A DNA stretch of 64,000 nt from the NCBI GenBank assembly GCA_963576735.1, contig OY755173.1:5116873-5180872 (forward strand). Reading direction: 5' to 3'. A model generated the notes under the pieces. It had not been told where the DNA came from and searched no databases. It was given only the letters and a program-made list of their open reading frames with translations. Below, in pieces: positions 1-13,000 of this stretch. A program made the translations under genes and the position numbers. How positions within the stretch are numbered: the first letter of the stretch is position 1; every line of letters starts with the position of its first letter. The stretch comes from Bedellia somnulentella. Lineage: Eukaryota; Arthropoda; Insecta; Lepidoptera; Bedelliidae.

Positions 1-365
1 TATTCTATGTTATGTACATTATGATTTATCAATGATTATTAAATATGATTAACTTCTACGATAGCCATAATTTTGTTTTGTATGTCTGTAAATATCATGA
101 TTAAACATTAAGTTTTTCAATGAACAGTTATTTTATTCAATCTCCTATTCTAAGCATTAATGGCATTTTAAGTAAATACTTTTGTGACCGTTGTATCTCA
201 TTAGTATACAGCGTAATGTCTATTAATGATTGGCGCGACCCGCTGGGTTTGGCGTTGGCGCCACAAATAGAGCCACTTCCTTTATTTAGCGCTCTTTTGA
301 TTAAGTCATCTTAGACCATTATTGCTTAAAGGTTTATGTTGTGGAATAATTTGAGAGTTTATAAA

Positions 366-517
366 TGAATCGCTGTTATGTGTCGGCTCAGAATATAACT
401 CACCCATTTCGCTTTGGGGCTCGCCAATGAACCACCAAGTAGTGGCTGAGGAATTTCTGATTTTGAAGCTCTGGCTAACCTTATTTGGGAATAATAGCCG
501 TGAGTATATAAACGAAG
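366..517 (-). repeat. R1 interspersed repeat, degraded
   Basis: R1 is the commonest repeat of the window, about 245 bp. In + orientation it runs (CATA)n, TACTCACGGCTATAAATCCC, AGGGGTAGCCAGAGCTAAGG, CCTCAGCCACTTTTGGAAGT, GGTGATGGGTCTCCAACCGC, TTAGTCGCCTCTTACG, and ends TTCTAAGCCGACACTACACA. This copy is a worn, internally deleted minus-strand version. Confidence 0.75.
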
Positions 518-669
518 CGTATGAAAACTCATCAATTTTTTTTTGCCCTTCATTAATAATGTATAAAATAATTGGGATTTAATGTCGTGATTTCCACTAA
601 AAGCGTAAGTCATTTAGTAATCTAGCGCCATTTCAACATGCCAGCGCTTTTTAGCCAAAAACTGTTAAC

Positions 670-968
670 ACCTATGTGACCGCAATCGGAGGCTGCGCGG
701 TGACTTTCGATGAAGAGCTTATGGCGGGAGAAAGTTACCCGCGCGCCGTTAGCGAAGTGGGGGAAAGTAGAGGGGGGGCACGCATGCTCAGTCCGCGATA
801 TGTCGCCTCACCGCGCAACCACTGCGCACGCGCGTTTTACATCTTTATTCGCATCTGTCTAATGCCGGCAACTGATAAGTTGATAGTGTAAATAGAATCT
901 AGATATTAGTGTGATGTTAACAGTGTTTTGGTAAAGTGTTGAGTGGGACTCCCTGATTTGGGATTACT
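670..968 (+). promoter_or_regulatory. Probable promoter and 5' UTR of the Corin-like gene
   Basis: This stretch (especially about 676-850) is much richer in GC and CpG than its surroundings. An arthropod initiator-type TCAGT lies at 788-792, about 180 bases before the proposed ATG at 969. No TATA box is obvious. The placement is inferred from composition and proximity to exon 1; the transcription start is not proven. Confidence 0.4.
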
Positions 969-1034
969 ATGACCGTTTCCGGTAACATGAAGGAACACAA
1001 GTCCCGGAATCCGAAGAACACATGGGAGTCGGAG
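969..1034 (+). CDS. Corin: Corin-like exon 1 (start codon, residues 1-22)
   Basis: ATG at 969 opens 22 codons, MTVSGNMKEHKSRNPKNTWE then SE, ending exactly at a strong GTAAGC donor (1035). The phase is 0, as required by the exon at 13922. The hydrophilic basic N-terminus suits the cytosolic tail of a type II protein. The linkage across 12.9 kb is inferred from phase and splice quality. Confidence 0.55.
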
Positions 1035-4000
1035 GTAAGCCTTTTGGTTTTTAGGCGATTTTCATGATTGTGCTGTGTTGTTTTTACAGTTGTTTATTTT
1101 ATTTGACTGAAAAATAAATAAGTGTTTCCTTTTAGCAACTGGGTGTAGGTTCTAAGCAGAGATGAAATTTGTAGCTCATGATATGGTCTTTATTTCGCTC
1201 ATTATTATTATTTTTACTTGCCTGCTATAGATGGAGGGTCATGTTTTATTTATGTGTAAGCAAATTATGAATTAAGGTAAAAAGCATTATTATGAAAATT
1301 CTAAATGTAACTTGTACATTATCGAAGTAGTTTTTTTTTTATTCATTAAAACACTAACATTTAATATTTCTTTGTACATCATAAATGCTTATTAACAAAA
1401 TATCAATATGAAAAGTCAGCGTTTTTTAAAATGATTAAGTGACAAAATAAAGTCGAATTCACTACAGTCAGTTTTTCTCGAAGGTATACGTTTTTAACTT
1501 GAGAATCAACCAATGTAACTTTTATTATTTGACTTTGGTCCATAATAGGTCCATATAACATTCCCATTTTCATTATAGGGAAAAATAAATGCAATTAAGT
1601 GTAAAAGTTGTTGGTAGAGGTAACTTTATTTCTTTATGTTTAATCAAACGGAGCATCTTCTATTATACTGTAAATTATACTCATATAAGGACCGGAGAAA
1701 AAAACATGAACGCTATTAAAAAAACCTACAAAAGGTCAATAAATCCTTAGGGCATATTGAGGCCAACCTTCGTTAATATAGTCAATATGCGTGTGTATAC
1801 TTATGTGTAACATTTTTAGATGGAAACAATACAGTGCTAACTTTCTCTGACACACTGACTCGACGCTACTGTTCCCCTGGCTACAATTAAGAACAAAAGA
1901 ACATATATAATTAGTTAATTAGTTTGAAAAATGGTGGAAAAATTATATTTGATTCTATACACCTTTTACTTTTATAACTCAATAATAATCATATCGAATT
2001 GAGTAGTTAATTGTAGATTATGATACAGTAAACAAAGCAAGTAATTACAGCCGATGTGGATTTAAACGGAATACTCTTGTCTAAATGATTTTATATGCAA
2101 TCTCTTTTCTGATGACAAGGAAGCTTAATTAAGCAAATAAGGAACATTATCGCACTCGTGCGTAATGGTTAACGTAAAGTTAAAGTTTGGTAATGTGCTT
2201 TATAACCAAGTGTGTTAAAAAATATATCATTGTTCGGGTCCATTTTACCAAATAATGATAAATGAAATATCCATTTAATGAGCCTGTATAAAAATATTTT
2301 CAAGTGATTATAAGAATTCAGACGAAGATATCAACGAAGGTTTGTTTATCGCCAAATTTCCCCCTATTTCCTAGTGACTACCACAAATATCTGGAATACA
2401 TCCTTTATATTTTTTAAACCTAATACAAAAAAACTGTAAATATCACAATAGTATTTAAACGTCTAGATTCTTTAGAATATCAGCCATCTCTGACATCCAA
2501 TATCAGGTGTTTGCTTGAATATGAGAATAAAATAATAGTTATTGTAATTTAGTTTAGTATTTGTATATCGCAAAACGTCCTTGCGACCTGTCGTGACTGC
2601 GGTCGACATTCTATTCGTTCCGCACCTCTCACTTCCAAAACATAGTTCATACAACCTCAAACATACATACATATACTCACGTCATTAGTTCCCATTGGGG
2701 TAGGCAGAGACTATCGATCGCCACTTCGTACGATCCTGACAAACCTCTCTAGCTTCGTTTACATCCATCAATCTATTCATACATGCTCTTTTATTCTTTA
2801 TACTTGGACGCCAGCCTTTTTGAGCACTCTCTCAATTTGGTCCAAGTGTGTTCTCCGTGGTCGATCTCTACTAACATTACCATCCACACTACCACTATAG
2901 ATCCCTTTTACCAATTTTCTATCAGCCAACCTCATACATTTATTTATTTATTTATTAGTTCGGAATACTTACAGCTAAATAATACAACAAGTGTTTACAA
3001 ATTCAGTTATCAACTAAGCCAATAACAAGTATTCGCAAATAAAGAACATAGGGAAGACTTATCAACTAATCTAATAAATATCTTAAAAAGTTTAACAATT
3101 ATTTTATGAAGTAGCTTTTGCGCTCACATTGGGACTAAAAAAACTCATTTATTAAGATATGCCTTATCTCTGTGGGTTTTGTGCAAAATAGGTCCAGATC
3201 TTTGTGTTCCTTTACCAGCTCATTTAACAATTTACTAGTTCTTAAAAATAACGAATTTTGACGGTAGTTGGTTCTTGCATGCAAACTCGCCAATGGTTTA
3301 TTATGTCTAATAGCTAATCTAGTGGGTACGTTAATTTTAATATTCTCCAATAAAGAGGAGCAGTCTATATTACCATTAATAATATCAACTTCAATTAGAA
3401 AAATACAGTCGTAACGTTTTATAGCCACTATTAGACTATAATATATTATCTACTGATTCGTATTACGTGCTCTACATACATAACATTCAGATCGAAAGAT
3501 AATTCTCCTCATTCTATGATGCGCTGATGATGACGATTGATAAAATTGATGTACTGTGTTTTTATCTCTTTTTAATGGGAATTAAATAAAATGGTGATGT
3601 TTACTTTATTGTAGTATATAAAAGGTGTTTACTAGATCGTGCGACGAGGGAATTCTAGACCCTGTTTATTTAGATAATGTTTTATCCCGTTTTTTGTCTG
3701 GTGTAGTGTACCTTAAAACCTTAAATCAAATTATATAATTTATAAATCATATTTTTTTATAGCAAGCCGAACTTTTAAGATATAAAAAGACTATTTGTAG
3801 CGTTTCAGTTCTTTTGTTAAGTATTTATTTATAAATGAAAAGAAAACGTAAATATATTATATATATTATTTTCTAATTTGTCCTAGTATTTGACTACGTC
3901 TTTTATACTACTTTATTAACGTATCCGATTAATTAGTAATTACTCATACGGTCATTTATAATATTACTCGTTTTGATAAAAAAGTAAAGGTCACAAGATT

Positions 4001-7000
4001 CATACAACAGTAAATAGTTTCAAATGATTAATTAAAATAAATATGAGGAAATAATAAGCAACTCATGATACTGAAATTAGAAAATATGTGATGGATGATC
4101 TCATAGGAAGCAGTTTTTTATGTATGTGTACATGTGACATCATTATTATACTGCTCTTGAATGCAATAAATAATTTAGTATTGAGTATTTAGTTTACGGC
4201 GAAAACTCTTAACTAAAGATTCCACTAGAGTTCATTTAAATTAAGACCTTTTTATTTTCAGAGATTCTCATTATTCTGTAAGATGTGTATATATTTTGTT
4301 AATATGAAGAAAGTGCAGTATTAAACTAGATAATATCCAAGGCGATGCATAATTCAATTAAAATGATCATATTGGTGTTAAGCAAAAGTATAACAAAGAC
4401 AAAAAGTTTATTTTACAAAAAAAACGCTTTTTTATCTTTAACAATTTCCATTTAACGACTCTACCATTGCTTCGAAATATGTTTGTAAACTGAAGAAGCA
4501 ATAAGAAACTCCTAATATTCACATTACTTCCTTTCGACCCACACACGCACAAATTTTCATTTTTAAAGTGAAAATATCATTCCTTCCTCGATAAATCTGG
4601 ATTTCATAGATAATCAATATAATAATCCGTACCTATTCAGATTTCTAAGTCAAAATATATCAACTATAACCAATTTAGAATGATATCGGAATCATCACTT
4701 TTAAGGTGAATGCACTCGAAAAAAATTTATAATAGTTTAATTTGAATCAATTTCATCGTTAAATCTTTGTGACGTGAGAAAAAAAAAACAGATTTTATAA
4801 TGATTATTATAATTCCAAGTGTTTATCATAACGATTTATCAAAACAGAATAGGAAATATTAATCACCAGTCTGTGTGTGACTGTTTGACGAAGATGTCCT
4901 AGTTAGTTGGAGATGAGTCTGATGACTCTACAACTATTAAAAACTTGTCGAGTTGTATGCTCGAGCTAAACTGTGTCAGCAGTCGTTTTGATAACGGAGT
5001 TACGCTTTTTAGCAACGTTTAGAAAATTTAACATAGTTGCGCAATCGTCGCTGTGTAGTGTCGGCTTAGAATAACACTACCCCATTTCTGCCTATGGGTG
5101 TACGTAAGAGGCGACTAACGGTATTGGGGCTTTTAAGGAATATTTGGGCGATGAGGATCCATCACTAACAACCTTTATTTTGCCATCTTTTCCCCACTCA
5201 ACTTTCCAAAAGTGGCTAAGGAATTTCTAGTTTCTTAGCTCTGGCTACCACTTCTAGGGATTTATAGCCGTTAGTATATGTATGTATGTATGTATATCGC
5301 GCAATGTGCCTTTCAAATTCTAAATGTTTCATCTTATCATATTCATTGCATCAGTCGAATGCAGTTACAAGGAATAATTCTCTTAAAACCGATTTGCTTA
5401 CTGCGCTGTAATTGCAAACTATACATTTAGAATGGTCTTTGAATTATTGCCTAAGATTAGACTACTTTGTTGTTCTGAGGAAATTGATTAAGAAAGAGCT
5501 CTAGTTATTTTTGCTTTTTACAGTCTGGGTTGTGGTCGCAGGGTTGTCGTTTAATTTTTAAGTAGGTAAATTAAATCCCTTCATATTTCAAAGGAACAAA
5601 ACGTGAGTCATGTTTAATTATCACTGATCGGAGTAGGTAGAGCGATTTAGGTTCATTGACCGCAAACATTGATGTTAATATGGATATTCCACGGGATTCC
5701 GAATAATACTCCGGGATTCGATTAATACTCCGGGATTCGATTATTATAATTATTTTTATCAATAAGTATAAAAAATGGTATATTTTTTTGTCAAACCTTT
5801 GACGTTGCCGCTTTGTTGACTGACGCTTGTCGTGATATCGCTGCATTATGCGCTCTTGCTCACACGAACAGGGACTGTCACGGGTGTGGCTAGTGACGCA
5901 CCTGTTTTTGTCTCTTTCTCACTGGAATGCAATTGTTTACCGAAAGTAACTTGCTGTTAAATGTTGAGGAATAAATAATTTGTATTATGTTCGTGTACAA
6001 CTTCAGAATTAAAACGTTAAATGATTGTTGATTTTTGTATAAATATAAGAAATTGTTACATAAAAAAATATATGTGGTTTAACGTATCAAGTTTCTATCT
6101 ATTTATTATATTATCCTTAAACCCGTCCTTTTAATTATAGGAAGTGTATGCTTTCATTACTCCCTAAGACGTAAACAGATTTTTATTATTATTCTACTTA
6201 AAAAAGAAATCCCGGGATTCGGGGAGTATCCATAGTATTCTTTCATATGGCAAGTACATAAAATAGCTCTGCCTACTCCGATCACTGTTAATTATACCTA
6301 AAACCTGCAGATTTTATATTATGAGACAGTTTTTACAGACAGGCATTAAGCCTTCAGCGAAGCGAAAATAAAAAAAAACACCAGTTTCTTACACAAAAAC
6401 ATGAAAATAACAGTTAGATGTAAACGCAAGGTGTAGGATGAACTGTTGTACAAATGAAAATAATATCCGTAACGATGTCAGTAAACAGATATCACACGAT
6501 TCGAGTTACTTAGTTACTATGCATCTCAGTTATCGTCACACTCAGTGGTTTTCATAATAATATATTTATTAACCGTGGGATTGCTTTGAAGTAAACGACT
6601 AATCGTTTAGCCACAACACCAGTTGTCTCAACTCAACCATTACATCGCAATTGTCTAACTTAATAAAGCCAATTAACTTCAATCCGAGCCAATGATAGTG
6701 CACCCATTGCCAAAGAGAAAACTTATTATAAAGCAAAAGTTAATAAAAATATAAGTACACAGTTGTCTATATAATAAAATCGAACAACTTTCACTGCGGC
6801 CATATTAATAGCGTTCAGCCCTTCAAGGCAATTTTCTTTGTCAACATAACCGTGGTATATTTCTCCACAAAGTAGTAAGCCCATAGTAATTTAGTTGCAG
6901 TAAAATGAGTATTATAGGGGCGGCGCCGAGTTAGAAATTTCATAAAGTTATTTGTGTTAAACCTTTTTCTTAATTGAAAGAGCTCGGTCGTGGCTTTGTG

Positions 7001-10000
7001 AGCGAAACGCCTTTGTTTGTTGCGGCATTTAAATAATACGTGAGACGGTATGTAGGTCGTTTAGCAAGTGCACGGAGCACTACGGAGCGAGTGTGTATAC
7101 AATGGTATACATACAACGCAGCCTCTACCGGTACCATACTGGTACTTACACTGCTAATTTATCGATAACTTAAGAGGTTTCAATTACTCAGAGGTTCTTT
7201 GAAGGCTCATAAGCTTTAAGGCTGTTAGACTTTAAGAGCTTCCAAGCTTTTAGGATTCAAAACCTTAAAGACTTTCAGGCTTGAGCCTAAAAGGTTAAAA
7301 TGGCTTCCTAAATTTAGCCTTAAATAATATTCTGTTTAGGTTTACAAATGCATCCTTTAGCGTGTGACAATTCTAAGATCTCAAGTGCATACACAAATAC
7401 ATATATTTACGCCATTGCTCCGATTGGGGTAGGCCTAGACTACCCATCGCCACTTTGTACGATCATGGAAAACTTCTAAGCTTTGTCTACATTCGTCAAA
7501 CTGTTACTATTATTCGTCAAAATATTTAAAAAGACCATATTATCATCAAGCAATCAAGCCTTTCAAGGCTCTAAGCCTTCAAGGCTCGAGCCTTAAAGCG
7601 TAAAAGCTAAGGCTAGAGGATCGAGGTTCGAGGTTCAGAGCTAAAATTTACAACACTAGTTTTGGGAGACTGTAAAAGTTGTGTTTTCAACCTTGATTTA
7701 CATTTTTACTCCTCTTTCGTTGCCATCTTAATATTCTATACAATTTCAGTTTTTTTTAATACTACTTACTTACTACCTAACCTAAATACTTACCTAACAA
7801 TACCAAGCACAAACCCTTAACCAATCTTAACTAATGTGGTGCTGTTATATAATCTGCCCATTTTCTATATGCTTAAGGCATAGCAAAACCAATTGTGAAT
7901 TCCGTAGTCTCCTTATACTCGATCAAATCAAAATAATCTTGTTGTCTACGTCTACCATATTCGATTCTTACGAAACCCGAATAACGAAAAGGGCAACCAA
8001 AAGTTCAGGACATTCAATACCTACAACCTTTAGGAATAACGTACGAAAATTACATTAGGTAATCAAATTTTCTTTACATTTATATGGTCTTCTGTTACTA
8101 TTGGGTATTCACATACAATATACATTCCTTTAATTACACTGCTAACAATAGTTGCGAAAATTGGTCTCACGAAGTTAATAAGCGCATTCATACTTTATCC
8201 ATTCATTTTTCGTTTATTTACAATCCAATTACACCAGGAAATAAGTTGAAAATAAATTATTTGAACCAAACCAAGACTTAAAGCCTTAGTTTCATAATGT
8301 CTAAACTTAGCAGCTAGAACTTGGTGTCGAAACACTTGAAACACAACATTCGTATAAAGCCATTTAGAAAACCAACTCTTTAACTACCTGTCTAGTACTG
8401 TAGTACTGTTTGACACCGGGTTAATGCGCATGGCTTTACCCATGTATGGATTTCGGTTCAGAAAGTTGTTGCGTGGATAATATAATGTTGGCAAAGTAAT
8501 ATCCGGAACGGTTGGCTTTGCGGTAAATATTGTGCAACGCCAATAAAACTTACAAATTCACGAAATGAGTTGTCGAAAGTAGAACTCATAAGGAAATTAC
8601 TCTTGTGTGACCTAGAATATCCTCCACGAAGTTTGCATAATTAATTATTTTGTGGTATTGGTCTCCAAAGCAGGCTAAACATCACAAAAGTTTAATGGGT
8701 AAAGTTTACATATACAATTATTAGAATTTTCTGAATCATGGCTGACTTACAGCAGAACCGGTAAATTCCGGTGTTTTCGGTACTTTTTGTACAGTATTAT
8801 TTAATAAATTACTGATGGTACAAGAGTACATAAGTGAAAACTCAGGCAAGAGTCAATAAATGTTTTACCGTATTTTTCTGAATGCATTTTTAAAATGTTG
8901 AATTCCGTATTTAACAAATAATTCAATTTAAACAAACATACTTGTAGCAAGTAATTTACAGTCATAACATAACTCGTAACAAAATTCCGATTACTAACAA
9001 GAGTCGCTAGTAAATAGCTAATTTCAATATATTGTTATTCGTAATTTGGGTGCTGGTGATGCAACAATATGGTAAAAAAATAGTTTAGCAGTTAGAAATT
9101 CAATTAGTGGTAATTGTATGGAATATAAATTGGTTATTGTACCGAAGCTGTGCCAATGTTCTCCTACAATCTGACCTGACATTTCAAACTTAATACGCGA
9201 TTTCAAAACATTATCGAACCGATTTCTGTATTTTAGCACTTTCCTAATTCGAATTTGTGCGCACTATATTGCAAGCAATTTAAACTGAATGTGAATCCTT
9301 CTCAACTTACGATAAGGTAAATCTCCCCAATTATGCTTAGTTATCTATATATGATATTAAGTTTCGTTCAAAAACGCTTTATAAAACTTTATTTCCCTTA
9401 TTTTCTCTCAATTTTTGCAACTAGGTTAGAGTTTAATAATTTCATCTTCTAAATTTAGGCTAGTAGGTTGACTCACAGTAAGATTTAATTTTTCGTTTAT
9501 ATTGTCCAATAGCGTTTGATCGTATTACATTGCTGTATGTTGTATAATTGTTGCAATGGTGTAACAATTGTTGCAGAGGAAATGACCAAACAGTGGTCAC
9601 GACAACGAGATCACGACTTGCTCTAAACACAACACTCAATTCTGAGTAAAGGCCGCTAGAGTGGACGAGAGATGAGAATGAATTGTTGGATGAATACGTA
9701 TTTGGCTTTTGAATATCTTTTGAATATATGGATATTAACACACGATTGACCCTTGCCCTGGAAAATCAAGGTCAACAAATAATACATAACAAAGTTACAT
9801 TATTTTGGAAATTAAAAGATAATAGAAGATTATCTGAGACTATCTTGTGTGTGTGAGACTAGCGTGTGCAGACAGCTCTTAACGGTGTCTAATTCCTTTT
9901 CGTTGCCATTAAATTTGGTTTGTCCGGAGCGGTGGATTTTCGTGTTTTAGTACTTTTAGGTAGTCGTAGTTTCATTAGTGCTAGTCTATTAATTCCCAAT

Positions 10001-13000
10001 GGTACTCTTTATTATTCCGTAACAAGTCTGCCAGGCGTGCTGCTATGGATAATATGCGCTTGTTTTCGTCGGATTAAGGATGTGGCTAGCAATCTACAAT
10101 AAGCATCATATAAGTGTTACTAAAGCTTACGTTGTTTTAATCCTTATAATGCAGGGGATTTCCGTGGTTGTTTTCATGATCATTTGCAGCATAAAACATC
10201 TTTACAAATCATACTTGGAAAATAGAGTACTTTACAGTTTTCCACTAAAATATATGTATATTCGTTAGGAACTCTGATGAAGATTTCATCATTTCCAATT
10301 GTATAAGTGCGTGAAGCTTAATTATAAACTCGGCATAGATGTCGTAAACAAAATTAATTTTAATAAAAGTAAGAAGAGCTAATAACAATATATCTTGATC
10401 TTTAATCTCATCAACTCTAATCAATCTTACAGCGAACGGTGTGATAAGTTTGACATTAAAGTGAGTTCGTTATTTGGTAGTTACTTCGAGTGTGATAGTT
10501 TGCTTTAAAGGTCGAAGCTAAAAAACAAATTGCGTTTGTTGTAATTAAAAAGGAATAATAAGTTCTTTTTACCTTGCTCTACTTTTTGACCTTGATTTAA
10601 TTTTAAAAGCTTTGGGCGCTTACACACGGTTGGCACACCAGCAATAAACCACCACCACAAAAACGATAAAAGGGTAATAAGACAAGAAAAAAATACATAC
10701 ATACTTACGAATGCATACGGTTTTAAATACCTAGAAGGGCTAGCCTGAGCCTCAGCATAAGAAATTCCTCAGCCACTTTTGGAAGTTCATACATACATAT
10801 ACTCACGGCTGTAAATCCCTAGAAGGGGTAGCCAGAGCTAAGGGACTAGAAGTTCCTCAGCCACTTTTGGAAATTTGAGTGGGGAAAAGATGGCAAAATA
10901 AAGGTTGTTGGTGATGGGCATGTGATGGGGCTCCAACCGCATCGCCCAAAAATCCCTTAAATGCCCCAATACCGTTAGTCGCCTCTTACGTATACCCACC
11001 GGAAGAAATGGGGTAGTGCTATTCTAAGCCGACACTGCACAGCATAATAAGAAATTCCTCAGCCACTTTTGGAAGTTCAGTAAGGAAAATATAGTAAAAT
11101 AAAGAGGCTGTTGGTTATGGGTCTTCCATCGCATCGCCAAAAAATCACTTAACACCTTAAAAAGCCCCAAAAACCTTAGTCGCCTTTTACGAATACTTAC
11201 GGAAAAAAGCGAAGTGCTATTCTTAAAAGGTGCTTTTAAATAAATAATGTGGATGTTAATATTAGTTGAGGACTTTCTCGGAGGACATATTTATATCAAA
11301 AAAAGACTAAAAGGGCATTTATGAAGATTGATGAATGTAAATGAAGCCTTGGAGGTTTTTCAGGATCGTACAAAGTGGCGAACGATAGTCTTCTCCTACC
11401 CCAATGAAAACCAATGGTGTAAGTTTAAATATATAAGGCCCTTTCCAAATTCATATGCTGAAAGTGATAGGCTTGGGTTCTAAATAATAGTTCAGGAAAT
11501 AATTGCTTATAATCAGTGTAGTGTCGGCTTAGAATAGCACTACCCCATTTCTTCCGGTGGGTGTATGTAAGAGGCGACTAACGGTATTGGGGCTCTTAAG
11601 GGATTTTTGGGTCATGAGGTTGGAGACCAATCTCTAAAATCCTTTATTTTACCATCTTTATTGTACAACCTTTTCCCCCTTAACTTTCCAACAGTGGCTG
11701 AGTAATTTATTATTCCTTAGCTCTGGCTAACCCATCTAGGGATTTATAGCCGTGAGTGTCGGCATCATGTATGTATAATCATCTAAAAACTAAAACTGAA
11801 GATAAAATTTATTTAATTGGAAAATTATCGTATCATTATCATGTGCATATTAATTTTCGTAGTGAAAATGGGACAATTTTTAATTTTAATAACCTAAAAT
11901 AATAAAATCTATTTCAAAAATAAAAGCATGTATTTTTTTAAGAATATAATACATAGAATAGAATAGAATAGAATAGAATAGAAATTTATTGCAAGTCACA
12001 AGTGAAGTAGATGGTACAAAGTGATATAGTACAAGTGACGCCCTGCTAGGGCACAGCAAACATGAGGGCAACTAGTTGCTATTACTTAAATATGTATGTA
12101 CAACTTAAGAAGAAAACACTTAAAACCTATTAAGATATTAAAACATAATAATATAAAGACTTAAGATAATAATTAGCTTAAAACAATATTATAATTTGTA
12201 TATGAACTCTAATCACCTGTATTTTCATTTAAGAATTCAGTGATATTGTAGTAACATTTGTTTATAAGAAATGTTTTTAATTTGCTTTCGAATACGTTAG
12301 TTTTTTCAATATTTCTTATATTATTAGGAAGATGGTTATATATCTTTATCATCATATGGTGTGGACTATTCGCTACTAATGTCATACTTGTTGCCGGTAT
12401 TATGAATTTATTTTGATTTCGTACATACATACATACATATACATATACTCACGGCTATAAATCCCTAGATGGGGTAGCCAGAGCTAAGGAATTAGAAATT
12501 CCTCAGCCACTTTTGGAAAGTAAGTGGGGAAAATATGTTAAAATAACGGTTTTTGGTGATGGGTCTCCATCCGCACCGCCCAAAAATCCCTTAAAAGCCC
12601 CAATACCGTTAGTCGCCTCTTATGTACACCCATCTGAAGAATTGGGGTAGTGCTATTCTAAGCCGACACTACACAGCAATATAATAACATATTCTATAAA
12701 CCCCAAAGGAAGGTAGCATAAGCTTCAGAATAGAAAGGCCACTCTTGGAGCTTGAGTAGGAAAAGTATGTAAAATAACTGATATAACTCATGGGTCTCCT
12801 GCCGCATCGTCCGAAAATCACTTAAACTCACGACGTCTGCTAAAAAAAATAGCGTAGTGTTTTTCCAACCTATTCCAACACACTAATTTTTTTAAAGACG
12901 TACATACATATACTCACGGCTATAAATCCCATGAAGGGGTAGCCAGAGCTAGGGAATTAGAAATTCCTCAGCCACTTTTGGAAGTTGCGTGGGGTAAAGA

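Noticed and set aside
676..891. 71-codon frame in the GC-rich region near the window start
   Set aside because: It has no proper ATG start or protein-like pattern, and lies where the promoter/5' UTR of the Corin-like gene is expected.
9920..10268. Two overlapping hydrophobic frames resembling membrane protein pieces
   Set aside because: They depend on non-ATG starts, have no splice context or family match, and hydrophobic codons are common in AT-rich DNA.
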